A stretch of DNA of 64,000 nucleotides from Azospirillum sp051124815 (GTDB lineage: Bacteria; Pseudomonadota; Alphaproteobacteria; Azospirillales; Azospirillaceae), in contig NZ_CP118487.1 of NCBI RefSeq assembly GCF_051124815.1, positions 124,001 to 188,000 of the forward strand. Direction: 5' to 3'. Position numbers and translations under genes: made by a program. Below, piece after piece: positions 11,317-18,544 of the stretch (position 1 is the stretch's first letter; every line of letters begins with the position of its first letter). Under the pieces are notes generated by a model. That model was given only the letters and a program-made list of their open reading frames with translations. It searched no databases and was not told the origin of the DNA.

Positions 11317-11751
11317 GTGTATATCTGGCTGATCGGGCTGCATGTCGCCGCGGTGACGGTGTGGATCGCGGGCATGTCCGTCGCTGCCATCCTGATCAGC
11401 GCGCTCGACCCCGCGACCGCCGCCGAGCCGGGACCGGCCCGCGTCCTGCGCGCCGCCTTGCGCTGGGACCGCCGCGTGACCTCCCCGGCGATGGGGCTCG
11501 CCTGGATTCTCGGGCCGGCGCTGGTGGTGGTCGGCGGCTGGGGCTTCGAGCCGTGGCTGGTGGCGAAGGTCATCTTCGTCATCGCCCTGTCCGCCCTGCA
11601 CGGCAAGCTCGCCGCCGGGCTGCGCCGGCTGGCCGAACCGGCGCCTGCGTCCGGTGTCCGCCCGGTTTCCCCGCTGCTGCGCTTTTCCCCGCTGGCGGTG
11701 ATCGCCGGGGTCATCGCCATCGTCACGCTGGTGGTGGTGAAGCCCTATTGA
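11317..11751 (+). CDS. HemJ/CopD-like integral membrane protein
   Basis: A 144-residue protein with about four membrane helices and a GTG start. The pattern IGLHVAAVTVWIAGM at the N-terminus, ALRWDRRVTSPAMGLAWILG in the middle and LVAKVIFVIALSALHGKL matches the layout of the HemJ/CopD superfamily, including the conserved first-helix His and the later Lys. HemJ is the haem-linked protoporphyrinogen oxidase of many alphaproteobacteria, but the exact subfamily cannot be settled here because the protein is divergent. Confidence 0.65.
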   Translation: MYIWLIGLHVAAVTVWIAGMSVAAILISALDPATAAEPGPARVLRAALRWDRRVTSPAMGLAWILGPALVVVGGWGFEPWLVAKVIFVIALSALHGKLAAGLRRLAEPAPASGVRPVSPLLRFSPLAVIAGVIAIVTLVVVKPY

Positions 11752-11801
11752 ACAGGGGTATGGTGTCGGACCGGGAGGATTCCAGCGCGAAAGGACACGC
11801 C

Positions 11802-12281
11802 ATGGCCGTCGCCAAGACCACGATCTGCCTCTGGTACGACAAGGACGCCGAGTCCGCCGCCCGCTTCTACGCCGAGACCTTCCCCGACAGCGCCGTGCAC
11901 GCCGTCCACCGCGCCCCCGCCGACTACCCGTCCGGCAAGGCGGGCGACGTCCTGACGGTCGAGTTCACCGTCGCCGGCCTCCCCTGCCTCGGCCTGAACG
12001 GCGGCCCGGCCTTCACCCACAGCGAGGCCTTCTCGTTCCAGATCGCCACCGACGACCAGGAGGAGACCGACCGCTATTGGACCGCCATCGTCGGCAACGG
12101 CGGCCAGGAGAGCGCCTGCGGCTGGTGCAAGGACCGCTGGGGCATCTCCTGGCAGATCACGCCGCGCGTGCTGACCGATGCGCTGGCGGCAGGTGGGGAG
12201 GAGGCCAAGCGCGCGTTCGAGGCGATGATGGGGATGACGAAGATCGACGTGGCGGCGATCGAGGCGGCGCGGCGGGGGTGA
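11802..12281 (+). CDS. VOC-family protein (PhnB / 3-demethylubiquinone methyltransferase-like domain)
   Basis: A 159-residue single-domain glyoxalase-fold protein. The start TTICLWYDKDAESAARFY and the GLPCLGLNGGPAFTHSEAFS, CGWCKDRWGISWQITPR segments are typical of the PhnB-like VOC group. Members are often annotated as methyltransferases without evidence, so the reaction is unknown. The ATG at 11802 follows an AAAGGA ribosome binding site. After its stop the base composition falls abruptly. Confidence 0.85.
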   Translation: MAVAKTTICLWYDKDAESAARFYAETFPDSAVHAVHRAPADYPSGKAGDVLTVEFTVAGLPCLGLNGGPAFTHSEAFSFQIATDDQEETDRYWTAIVGNGGQESACGWCKDRWGISWQITPRVLTDALAAGGEEAKRAFEAMMGMTKIDVAAIEAARRG

Positions 12282-12582
12282 GGGAACCGCTCAACCCTTG
12301 AGATTTGCGCTTCTATTTCACATCAAAAGAGATGGAGAACCAAAAATTTCCTCAACAAACGACTGCTGTTATATTGCAGCAGCGCGCGACAGGAGGAATG
12401 GTTGCATATCCAACGGATAGCACTTATGATCCGGCATACCCGAGAAAGCATATGTCTACATAGATTGCTCGCCTGATGATTCGTGATGTAAGTGGAGTTT
12501 AGCCGATATCGACTGCATTGACAGGATTCTTCTAAAAATAATATAGCATATAGAAACTCATTCGAATTAACTGGAGAAAAGT
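12282..12582. other. AT-rich gene-free leader of the orphan islet
   Basis: About 300 bases whose composition is clearly unlike the surrounding GC-rich DNA (line 12541-12600 has 18 G/C in 60 by direct count). No convincing gene was found. A minus-strand frame across 12323-12622 runs over the start of the next gene and has no family features. A small hairpin (ctgctg/cagcag around 12363-12385) and a sigma70-like promoter near the right end are the only structures seen. Confidence 0.6.
12518..12547 (+). promoter_or_regulatory. Sigma70-like promoter of the islet gene
   Basis: A perfect -35 TTGACA at 12518-12523, then 17-18 bases, then an AT-rich -10 region (ATATAG at 12541 or TATAGC at 12542). 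It gives a leader of about 30 nt before the ATG at 12583, which has a GGAGA ribosome binding site at 12573-12577. Promoters this close to the E. coli consensus are uncommon in the GC-rich neighbours. Confidence 0.55.
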
Positions 12583-13371
12583 ATGCGAACTGATTTTTCA
12601 GAGTTCTCATTTGGATACGCACTCACTGAAGAATTCATGTATGCTTTAAGGCCCACTGTGCGAGCGGCTCCAGTATTCCCTTCCTTAATTGAAGAGGGTC
12701 AGGATGATGGTGGCTACGATGTAGCTTTCGATTCTCCGGGGCTGCCAGTTAAAATTCAGTTTAAGCGCCCTGATGTAATGCTGACTAGACGATCAAAAGA
12801 AATCGCGGATCACGGAATAGGTCTGGCGACACCGTTCTATCGCATGCATATTCGATCTTCTGCCATTTCAAAGCAGCACGATCTTCTTTTGGGGCACGAT
12901 AACGGATCTTCTGAGGTGTATTATGCATCTCCGTGCTTCCACCAAACAGCAGACTTTGACAGGTACTACGTTACAAGGACAGTAATAGACAATACGCTTT
13001 TTATTAGACCACGCGATATTGGCGTGCTGACCGCAGAACCACACCACGTTGCTTATGATAATACCGCATTGGGGTGGCGTTTTTCTGACGAACCGGTTAA
13101 AATTGAGCGTATAAAAAAGGGTCGGTCAGTAAGTGATGATTTCATTAAGGGATTAGATAAGGATAATCGCCCTCTTGGCGAGGGGCCATTAAATGAGGCT
13201 GTGGCTGATTTGGAGAATATGCTAAGAAAGAATGGCGTCAATCCACAACCACTTCGACCTGAAGCTGTTGCACGCTTAAGAGGTCCAAGAAAAGAACTGT
13301 ATAGGCTTGCGGAGCTGACAAGAATTCACTTGAACGCACAGCTTTTTATAGTGCAACGAGACGATCTATAG
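12583..13371 (+). CDS. Orphan AT-rich gene, putative PD-(D/E)xK nuclease-fold protein
   Basis: A 262-residue soluble protein of no named family that I recognise. Residues 31-61 carry an acidic-glycine-rich turn and then GGYDVAF and VKIQFKR: Asp46, about 12 residues, then Gln59-x-Lys61, with Glu17 in the first helix. This spacing is that of PD-(D/E)xK nuclease cores in which Q-x-K replaces E-x-K. A middle block (KQHDLLLGH, VYYASPCFH, FDRYYVTRTVID) and a charged C-terminal helix region follow. Codon use is AT-rich, unlike every neighbour, pointing to transfer. No methyltransferase, helicase or second defence gene lies beside it. Function is inferred only from the motif and the context. Confidence 0.75.
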   Translation: MRTDFSEFSFGYALTEEFMYALRPTVRAAPVFPSLIEEGQDDGGYDVAFDSPGLPVKIQFKRPDVMLTRRSKEIADHGIGLATPFYRMHIRSSAISKQHDLLLGHDNGSSEVYYASPCFHQTADFDRYYVTRTVIDNTLFIRPRDIGVLTAEPHHVAYDNTALGWRFSDEPVKIERIKKGRSVSDDFIKGLDKDNRPLGEGPLNEAVADLENMLRKNGVNPQPLRPEAVARLRGPRKELYRLAELTRIHLNAQLFIVQRDDL

Positions 13372-13832
13372 GGAATAAAAAGCATATTTTAAATTGATGA
13401 GAGGAAGGAGTGTGTGCGCTTGGAGGTAAGGCCTTATCGGGCGCATCACCGAATCTCAGGGAAGGGGCGCGGCGACGGCGTTCCTGGCTTCCTTCGACGG
13501 CAACTTCATGAATGGTGAGGTCTGCATCGACACCCGTCTTGCACAGATGTGAGACGCTTGAAACTTGCAAGTCTGAGCGTTTGAACGCGAGGGCTTCGAT
13601 TATTGGGATCGAAGCCTTCATTCCACCGCCAAATCATCGCGAATGCGCGCTACCGAATGCCCTGCCGCTTCCGCATGGCTTGCATTTCTCAAGGCTCAGG
13701 CCGAAAATCTGGCTCACCACCGCGGCGACGCGTTCGCTCGCCACAGACCTGCCGCCGCACTCCAAAGCACCGCAACCTTGCCGCCCACCTCCTGTTTGCT
13801 GGGTCTCCACCCCAACCGACAAGGAGTCCACC
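13372..13832. other. Gene-poor right border of the AT-rich islet
   Basis: Composition returns to GC-rich at about 13.42 kb. Several overlapping open frames exist, but none has a good ribosome binding site or family features. One plus-strand frame ends with a short tract (ATAFLASFDGNFMNG) that may be a remnant of a lost gene. A clear hairpin lies at 13592-13616. No tRNA, integrase or flanking direct repeat was found. Confidence 0.5.
13592..13616 (+). terminator. Stem-loop, possible terminator
   Basis: Perfect 9-bp arms GGCTTCGAT (13592-13600) and ATCGAAGCC (13608-13616) around a 7-base loop, followed by ttcatt. The tail is only weakly U-rich, so it could be a terminator or another RNA stem-loop. 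Confidence 0.45.
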
Positions 13833-14027
13833 ATGCCCAGCACCCCCGACCCCCGCCCCGAATCCACCCCCGACCGCACCGAAGACCGCACCTCCGGCCA
13901 AGCCCAGGTGCCGAAGCCGCCCTCACGCGCCGAGGTCGAGGAGATCAGCCGCTCGCAGGAGTATCTGACCGACGATTGGACCGGCGACGGCGGAAAGCCG
14001 GAAGGGGCCGGCCGCTCTCCGGCGTAA
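13833..14027 (+). CDS. Small proline- and acid-rich protein, unknown function
   Basis: A 64-residue protein supported by a strong AAGGAG ribosome binding site 7 bases before the ATG at 13833. It is low in hydrophobic residues: a Pro/Thr/Asp-rich N-terminal half (STPDPRPESTPDRTEDRT) and a more regular segment SRAEVEEISRSQEYLTDDW that could form a short helix. No signal peptide or membrane segment. Probably intrinsically disordered. I do not recognise the family; a longer open frame starting at 13512 has no comparable ribosome binding site. Confidence 0.55.
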   Translation: MPSTPDPRPESTPDRTEDRTSGQAQVPKPPSRAEVEEISRSQEYLTDDWTGDGGKPEGAGRSPA

Positions 14028-14175
14028 CCGGCGGGGGGACCGACCCTTCCCGGACCCGAACGGCGTACATCCTCCGCCCTCAGGCTTAAGCTGTCTGGGA
14101 CGTGGACGAATCAGGGAACTTGCCGTCCGCCCTCCTGTCGAAGGAAGTCCCCCTTCCGACGACGGAGAGACCGGG

Positions 14176-15000
14176 ATGCGTAATCTCCTCCCAGCCCTGA
14201 TGTTCGCGACCGCTGTGATGCCCGCCGCCGCCGGCGCGCAGGTCATCGATGCCAGCGACGCCGCCTGCCGGCCGGGCGACAGCGGGTGCGCGCGGTTCGT
14301 CGGGGACGTGAAGGGGAACCTGCCGAAACGCGGCGGCGCGAAGCAACCGGTCGTCATCGGCGCGTCGGTCTACATGCTGACCCCCTGGCAGGCGGAGCGG
14401 GAGCGGCGCTGTCTGGCGTTGGCCGGCTGGGCCGAGGCGCGGGGGGAGGGGGCCGACGCCATGGCCGCCGTGATGTGGGTGGTCGCCAACCGCGCCGCCT
14501 CGGCCGACCGGCCGTCGCTGCCCTGCCGGGTCATCGTCGCCGCCGGGCAGTTCGAACCCTTCGCCGTGCCCTCGGTCGAACCCAAGGCGCGGCGAAAGCC
14601 CGGCAAGTCGGAGAAGCCCGTCGCCGATCCGCGTATCGAGGCGCGGCGCATCCTGTCGGAAATCCGCCGGCAGGCCCGCGTCATCCGGGCCGGCGGCATG
14701 CCGTCCTGGCCGAAGCCGCGCCTCGCCCCCGACCAGGACGCGCTGCGCATCGCGCGCGGGCTGGCCTGGAGGCTGAACGACGACGATCTGCCCGATCCCA
14801 CCGCCCGTGCCTCGCTGTTCTACAGCCCGCCGACGCAGACGGCGCTCCGCCGCCAGAAGCCGGACTGGGCGGAGGCGCGGCTGCACACCACCTCCATCGG
14901 CGGCCATGCCTTCTACCGCTATCCCGCGCCGCCCGCCGATGCGCCTGCCGAGACGCCTGCCGACCCCATCGCCACGCTGGTCGCCGAAATTAGCGAATAA
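14176..15000 (+). CDS. Secreted cell wall hydrolase, SleB-like
   Basis: A 274-residue protein with a Sec signal peptide (MRNLLPALMFATAVMPAAAG, cleavage near AGA-Q). The middle has the Hydrolase_2/SleB pattern: CLALAGWAEARGEG with a likely catalytic Glu, then AAVMWVVANRA and CRVIVAAGQFEPF. SleB-type enzymes are lytic transglycosylases acting on peptidoglycan; in non-sporeformers they take part in wall turnover. The protein has a basic insertion (about 135-160) and a C-terminal Ala/Pro tail. It stands alone. Confidence 0.78.
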   Translation: MRNLLPALMFATAVMPAAAGAQVIDASDAACRPGDSGCARFVGDVKGNLPKRGGAKQPVVIGASVYMLTPWQAERERRCLALAGWAEARGEGADAMAAVMWVVANRAASADRPSLPCRVIVAAGQFEPFAVPSVEPKARRKPGKSEKPVADPRIEARRILSEIRRQARVIRAGGMPSWPKPRLAPDQDALRIARGLAWRLNDDDLPDPTARASLFYSPPTQTALRRQKPDWAEARLHTTSIGGHAFYRYPAPPADAPAETPADPIATLVAEISE

Positions 15001-15253
15001 CCGATGGAAAGCGTCGGGTATCGAGAGAGTGGAGGAGGTGGAGTAAGGTGCCGCCGGTTCCACAATGTCGGCAAATCTGCCAACTCCCTGAAATTGCGGA
15101 TAGTCCCCCCGTATTTTCCACCATGCGGAAAGACCGGTCGCGAATTGCTGTAGATCAATCGGTCTCGACTGTCGGCCTCCTAGGCTGTGCTTGTCGAATG
15201 ACAATATGAGTCAGGAGACATCACGGCCAACGAGTTCGAAGGGGAGAGAAACC

Positions 15254-15955
15254 ATGAAGGCAGTCGATCTTATGACGCCGCGCGTCATCACCATCGGCCC
15301 GGATGCGACCATCGCCGATGCCGCCCGCAAGATGCTGGAAAACAACATCAGCGGCATGCCCGTGGTCGATGCGGCCGGCAAGGTGGTGGGGATCATCAGC
15401 GAAGGCGACCTGCTGCGCCGGGTGGAACTGGGGACGGAGCGTCATCGCTCCTGGTGGCTCGGCATGGTGTCCGGCGGCACCCTGCCGGCGGAGGACTTCA
15501 TCAAGTCCCACGCCCGCAAGGTCGCCGACGTGATGACCAGCCACGTCACCACCGTGGACGAGAACGCCTCGCCGGAGGACGTCGTCCGCCTGATGGAGAC
15601 CAAGCGGATCAAGCGCGTGCCGGTGGTGCGCCAGGGCGCCCTGGTCGGCATCGTCAGCCGCGCCAACCTGTTGCGCGCGCTGGCCAGCGTCGCGCCGGAC
15701 ACCCCGGCCGCCGCCCCCGACGACCGCGCGCTGAAGGAGCGGGTGGCCGCCGCCGTCAGGGAGGTGTCCTGGGACTCGCGCTCGCACGACGCCATCGTCG
15801 TCCGCAACGGGGTGGTCCAGCTCTGGGGCTTCGCCAGCAGCGGGTCCCAGCGCGACGCCGTGCGCGTCGCGGCGGAGGGCGTCCCCGGCGTCAAGGCGGT
15901 GGAGAACAACATCCAGGTCGTCGACGCGGCGGAAAGCGGCGCCTGGGGGCTGTGA
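15254..15955 (+). CDS. CBS domain pair with C-terminal BON domain
   Basis: A 233-residue soluble protein. CBS1 (about 1-60, MTPRVITIGPDATIADAARKM) and CBS2 (about 88-145, VADVMTSHVTTVDENASPEDV) form a Bateman module that usually binds adenosyl nucleotides, followed by a BON domain (about 158-225) that may contact membranes or lipids. The start at 15254 is preceded by GGGGAG; upstream in-frame codons lack a ribosome binding site and fall before the domain. Function in signalling or stress is assumed for the family, not shown. Confidence 0.85.
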   Translation: MKAVDLMTPRVITIGPDATIADAARKMLENNISGMPVVDAAGKVVGIISEGDLLRRVELGTERHRSWWLGMVSGGTLPAEDFIKSHARKVADVMTSHVTTVDENASPEDVVRLMETKRIKRVPVVRQGALVGIVSRANLLRALASVAPDTPAAAPDDRALKERVAAAVREVSWDSRSHDAIVVRNGVVQLWGFASSGSQRDAVRVAAEGVPGVKAVENNIQVVDAAESGAWGL

Positions 15956-15975
15956 TTCCGGTGGCGGTGCCTACC

Positions 15976-15998
15976 CCCCTCTCCCCCGGGGAGAGGGG
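15976..15998. terminator. Palindrome between convergent genes, likely bidirectional terminator
   Basis: Perfect 11-bp arms CCCCTCTCCCC (15976-15986) and GGGGAGAGGGG (15988-15998), a single-copy member of the intergenic palindrome family, placed between the ends of the CBS gene (plus) and the FAD oxidoreductase gene (minus). Confidence 0.55.
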
Positions 15999-16031
15999 AT
16001 TATTCGCTGCGTGGAGAGGGACCTTTGACCG

Positions 16032-17327
16032 TCAAATCCGCCCCGGCAGCCTTGCCCCGACCAGATGGGTCGCCTGCGCGCCATACTCATAGACGGCTTC
16101 CCGCATGGCGCGGCCCGACACCGTCCCGGTGGGCGTGTTGGGCAGCGGCATCTCCGCCTCCGGCAGCTTGCCGGTGACGTGCTCGGCCAAACAGCGGCCG
16201 AGCACGGTGCCGGGGGCGATGCCGCGCCCGTTGTAGCCGCTGAAGGCGATGACGTTGCGGTCCAGCCGGTGGAAGCGGGGCAGGTTGTCGCTGGTCATGC
16301 CGATCTGCCCGTACCATTCCGCCTCGAACCGGACGGGGCCGAGCTGCGGGAACAATGCCGCCAGCGACCGCTGCGCCCAGGCCCGGTGCACCGCCGTCCC
16401 GGTGCCGCGCAGGGCGCCGACGCTGCCGAACACCAGCCGGCCCTGCCGGTCGAATCGGTAGGAACTCAGCACCGACTTGGTGTCCCACACGCCCTGGCGT
16501 TCCGGAAGGATGGCCCGCTGCATGGCCTCGGACAGCGGCTCCGTCGCCAGATTGAAATAGGGCAGGTGGACCTGCTCGGTGCGCAACTGGACCCAGGGGC
16601 CGGTGCTGTAGGCGTCGGTGGCGACCAGCACCCAATCGGCGGTGACCGACCCGTTCGGCGTCTTCACCTCCCACTTGGCTCCGGTCTGGCTTGCTGACTG
16701 GACGGGGCTGCCGGTGAAGATGCGCGCACCCGCCGCAATCGCCGCCGCCGCCAGTCCGCGCGCATAGGCCAGCGGCTGGATGGTGCCGGCGCGCAGATCC
16801 AGAAGCGAGCCGGTGTAGGCCGTGGTGCCGACCTTCTCCGCCGTTTCCCTTGCGTCGAGCAGGCGTACCGGGGCGCCGCGCTTCTGCCAGATCGCCGCGC
16901 GCTGCTCCAACTCGCGCAGGCCCGCCGCGCCGACGCCGCAATGGAGCGTGCCGGCGCGCTCGTCCTCGCAGGCGATGCCGTGTTTGGTGATGAGGTCGAA
17001 GACGTATCGGGGCGCATTGCCCAGCAGCTCGATCAGCCGCTCGCCATAAACCGGGCCCAGGGTGCTGACCAGCTGGTCCGGCATCACCCACATGCCGGCA
17101 TTGACCAGCCCGACATTGCGGCCGGCGCCGCCGAAACCGATCTCCACCGCCTCCACCACCACGGCGTCAATGCCGCTTTCGGCCAGATGCAGCGCGGCCG
17201 ACAGCCCGGTGTAGCCGGCGCCGACGATGACCACGTCGGCCCTGACGCTGCCGGTCAACGGCGCGGTCGGCGGTGCCGCCGGTGCGGTGCGTTCCCAAAG
17301 CCCATGCGACCGCGGATCGTTCTGCAT
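16032..17327 (-). CDS. FAD-dependent amine/amino acid oxidoreductase (DAO family), possibly L-pipecolate oxidase
   Basis: A 431-residue flavoenzyme of the glycine oxidase/PuuB-like group. The FAD-binding motif ADVVIVGAGYTGLSAALHLAES sits at about 30-50 (key GAGYTG), preceded by the typical GLWERTAP start, and the C-terminal FSGYNGRGIAPGT motif closes the FAD site. Relatives oxidise gamma-glutamylputrescine or, as AmaA of Pseudomonas putida, L-pipecolate. The divergent LysR gene and the 2-oxoadipate enzyme beyond it resemble the Pseudomonas amaA/hglS neighbourhood, which favours a lysine-catabolic role. That assignment is inference. Confidence 0.8.
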   Translation of the reverse strand: MQNDPRSHGLWERTAPAAPPTAPLTGSVRADVVIVGAGYTGLSAALHLAESGIDAVVVEAVEIGFGGAGRNVGLVNAGMWVMPDQLVSTLGPVYGERLIELLGNAPRYVFDLITKHGIACEDERAGTLHCGVGAAGLRELEQRAAIWQKRGAPVRLLDARETAEKVGTTAYTGSLLDLRAGTIQPLAYARGLAAAAIAAGARIFTGSPVQSASQTGAKWEVKTPNGSVTADWVLVATDAYSTGPWVQLRTEQVHLPYFNLATEPLSEAMQRAILPERQGVWDTKSVLSSYRFDRQGRLVFGSVGALRGTGTAVHRAWAQRSLAALFPQLGPVRFEAEWYGQIGMTSDNLPRFHRLDRNVIAFSGYNGRGIAPGTVLGRCLAEHVTGKLPEAEMPLPNTPTGTVSGRAMREAVYEYGAQATHLVGARLPGRI

Positions 17328-17378
17328 CGCCTATGGTCCTCTGTGTGCGAGTTGCTTTTGCTTTTTCTACGCCCATCA

Positions 17379-17391
17379 TTCCCGGTGGGAA
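17379..17391. promoter_or_regulatory. Candidate LysR operator (T-N11-A palindrome)
   Basis: TTCCC-GGT-GGGAA is a 13-bp palindrome with T and A at the ends spaced exactly as in the LysR box. It lies in the 189-bp divergent region between the FAD oxidase and the lysR gene, about 52 bp from the oxidase start. Confidence 0.5.
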
Positions 17392-17516
17392 ACACCGTCC
17401 CCGCCGCATCCACGGGCGGAACGTGCCGCAGTCCTTGGATGGTTGGGAACATTGACTTGCCTACCTCCTTCGGCCAAGTGATGTTTGCTCAACCAGTCAT
17501 TCCGCACGAGAATGAG

Positions 17517-18428
17517 ATGCAGAGCCCACGCCGCTTCCTTCCCTCCCTTGCCCTGCTCTCGGCGTTCGAGGCGGCGGCACGCACCGGCAGCATCACCGCG
17601 GCGGCTAGGGAACTGTCCTTGACGCAAAGCGCGGTCAGCCGCCAGATCAAGGCGCTGGAGGAATTGCTGGAGGTCGAGCTGTTCCACCGCGAACGGCAGA
17701 CCATCCGCCTGACCGCCGGCGGCGAGTATTATGTGCGCGAGGTCCGCGATGCGCTGCGCAGGATCAGCACCGCGTCGCTGAACCTGCGCGCCAACCCCTT
17801 CGGCGGCACGCTCAGCATCGCCATCCTGCCGACCTTCGGCACACGTTGGCTGGCGCCGCGCCTGCCGAATTTCCTGGCCGACAATCCCGGCATCACCATC
17901 AATCTGGTGACGCGGATGGCGCCCTTCGATTTCCGGCTGGACCCGGTGGATGCGGCGATCCATTTCGGCCGCCCCGACTGGCCCGGCGGAGAGATGGCGC
18001 TGCTGCGCCGCGAGACCGTCATCCCCGCTTGCAGCCGCGGCTTGCGCGACCGCTTCGATTTCCGCCAGCCGGCCGACCTGCGGCTCGCCCCGCTGCTGCA
18101 CCTGACCAGCCGCCCCGATGCGTGGGAGCGCTGGCTGACCCTGCACGGCACCCCCGCAGACGGCGTGCATGGAATGCTGTTCGACCAGTTCGCCACAGCG
18201 TCCCAGGCGGCCATCGCCGGCCTGGGCGTCGCCCTGCTGCCGCTGTTCCTGATCGAGGAGGAATTGCGGTCGGGACAGCTGGTGCCGGCGCTCGACCTGC
18301 CGATGGAGAGCGAATACGCCTATTACCTCGTCTGGCCGGCGGAACGGGCGGGCTATCCGCCGCTCGCCGCCTTCCGCGACTGGATCCTGGCGGAGACGGC
18401 AGAGTGCCGCAACTCCGCAGGGTCATGA
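17517..18428 (+). CDS. LysR-family regulator, GcvA-like
   Basis: A 303-residue regulator. The N-terminal winged helix (LSAFEAAARTGSITAAARELSLTQSAVSRQIK, shown here by its core SLTQSAVSRQIK) is followed by a periplasmic-binding-fold effector domain (GGTLSIAILPTFGTRWLAPRL onward), in the GcvA-type branch. The start at 17517 begins just before the helix region; an ATG at 17481 is a possible alternative, and neither has a strong ribosome binding site. It is divergent from the FAD oxidase and 116 bp upstream of the 2-oxoadipate enzyme, so it likely controls both. Confidence 0.88.
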   Translation: MQSPRRFLPSLALLSAFEAAARTGSITAAARELSLTQSAVSRQIKALEELLEVELFHRERQTIRLTAGGEYYVREVRDALRRISTASLNLRANPFGGTLSIAILPTFGTRWLAPRLPNFLADNPGITINLVTRMAPFDFRLDPVDAAIHFGRPDWPGGEMALLRRETVIPACSRGLRDRFDFRQPADLRLAPLLHLTSRPDAWERWLTLHGTPADGVHGMLFDQFATASQAAIAGLGVALLPLFLIEEELRSGQLVPALDLPMESEYAYYLVWPAERAGYPPLAAFRDWILAETAECRNSAGS

Positions 18429-18544
18429 GCTTTGGTCATGAAGTCGGGAAAAACAATCGCAATCCAGCGCGGGAAATCGTTGCTATAGCACAGGCTTGGA
18501 AGGGACCGCACAGGTCCGGCAAGCCAACGCGAGCGAGATTTGGA

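Noticed and set aside
12323..12622. Minus-strand frame of 99 codons in the AT-rich islet
   Set aside because: It overlaps the start of the better supported plus-strand gene, lacks a ribosome binding site and has no family features.
13512..13832. Upstream extension of the small 64-residue gene
   Set aside because: The extension has no ribosome binding site and no domain, whereas the ATG at 13833 has AAGGAG at good spacing.
12282..13832. Integrative element with att sites or a tRNA target
   Set aside because: No integrase, transposase, tRNA or flanking direct repeats were visible, so only a composition shift is claimed.
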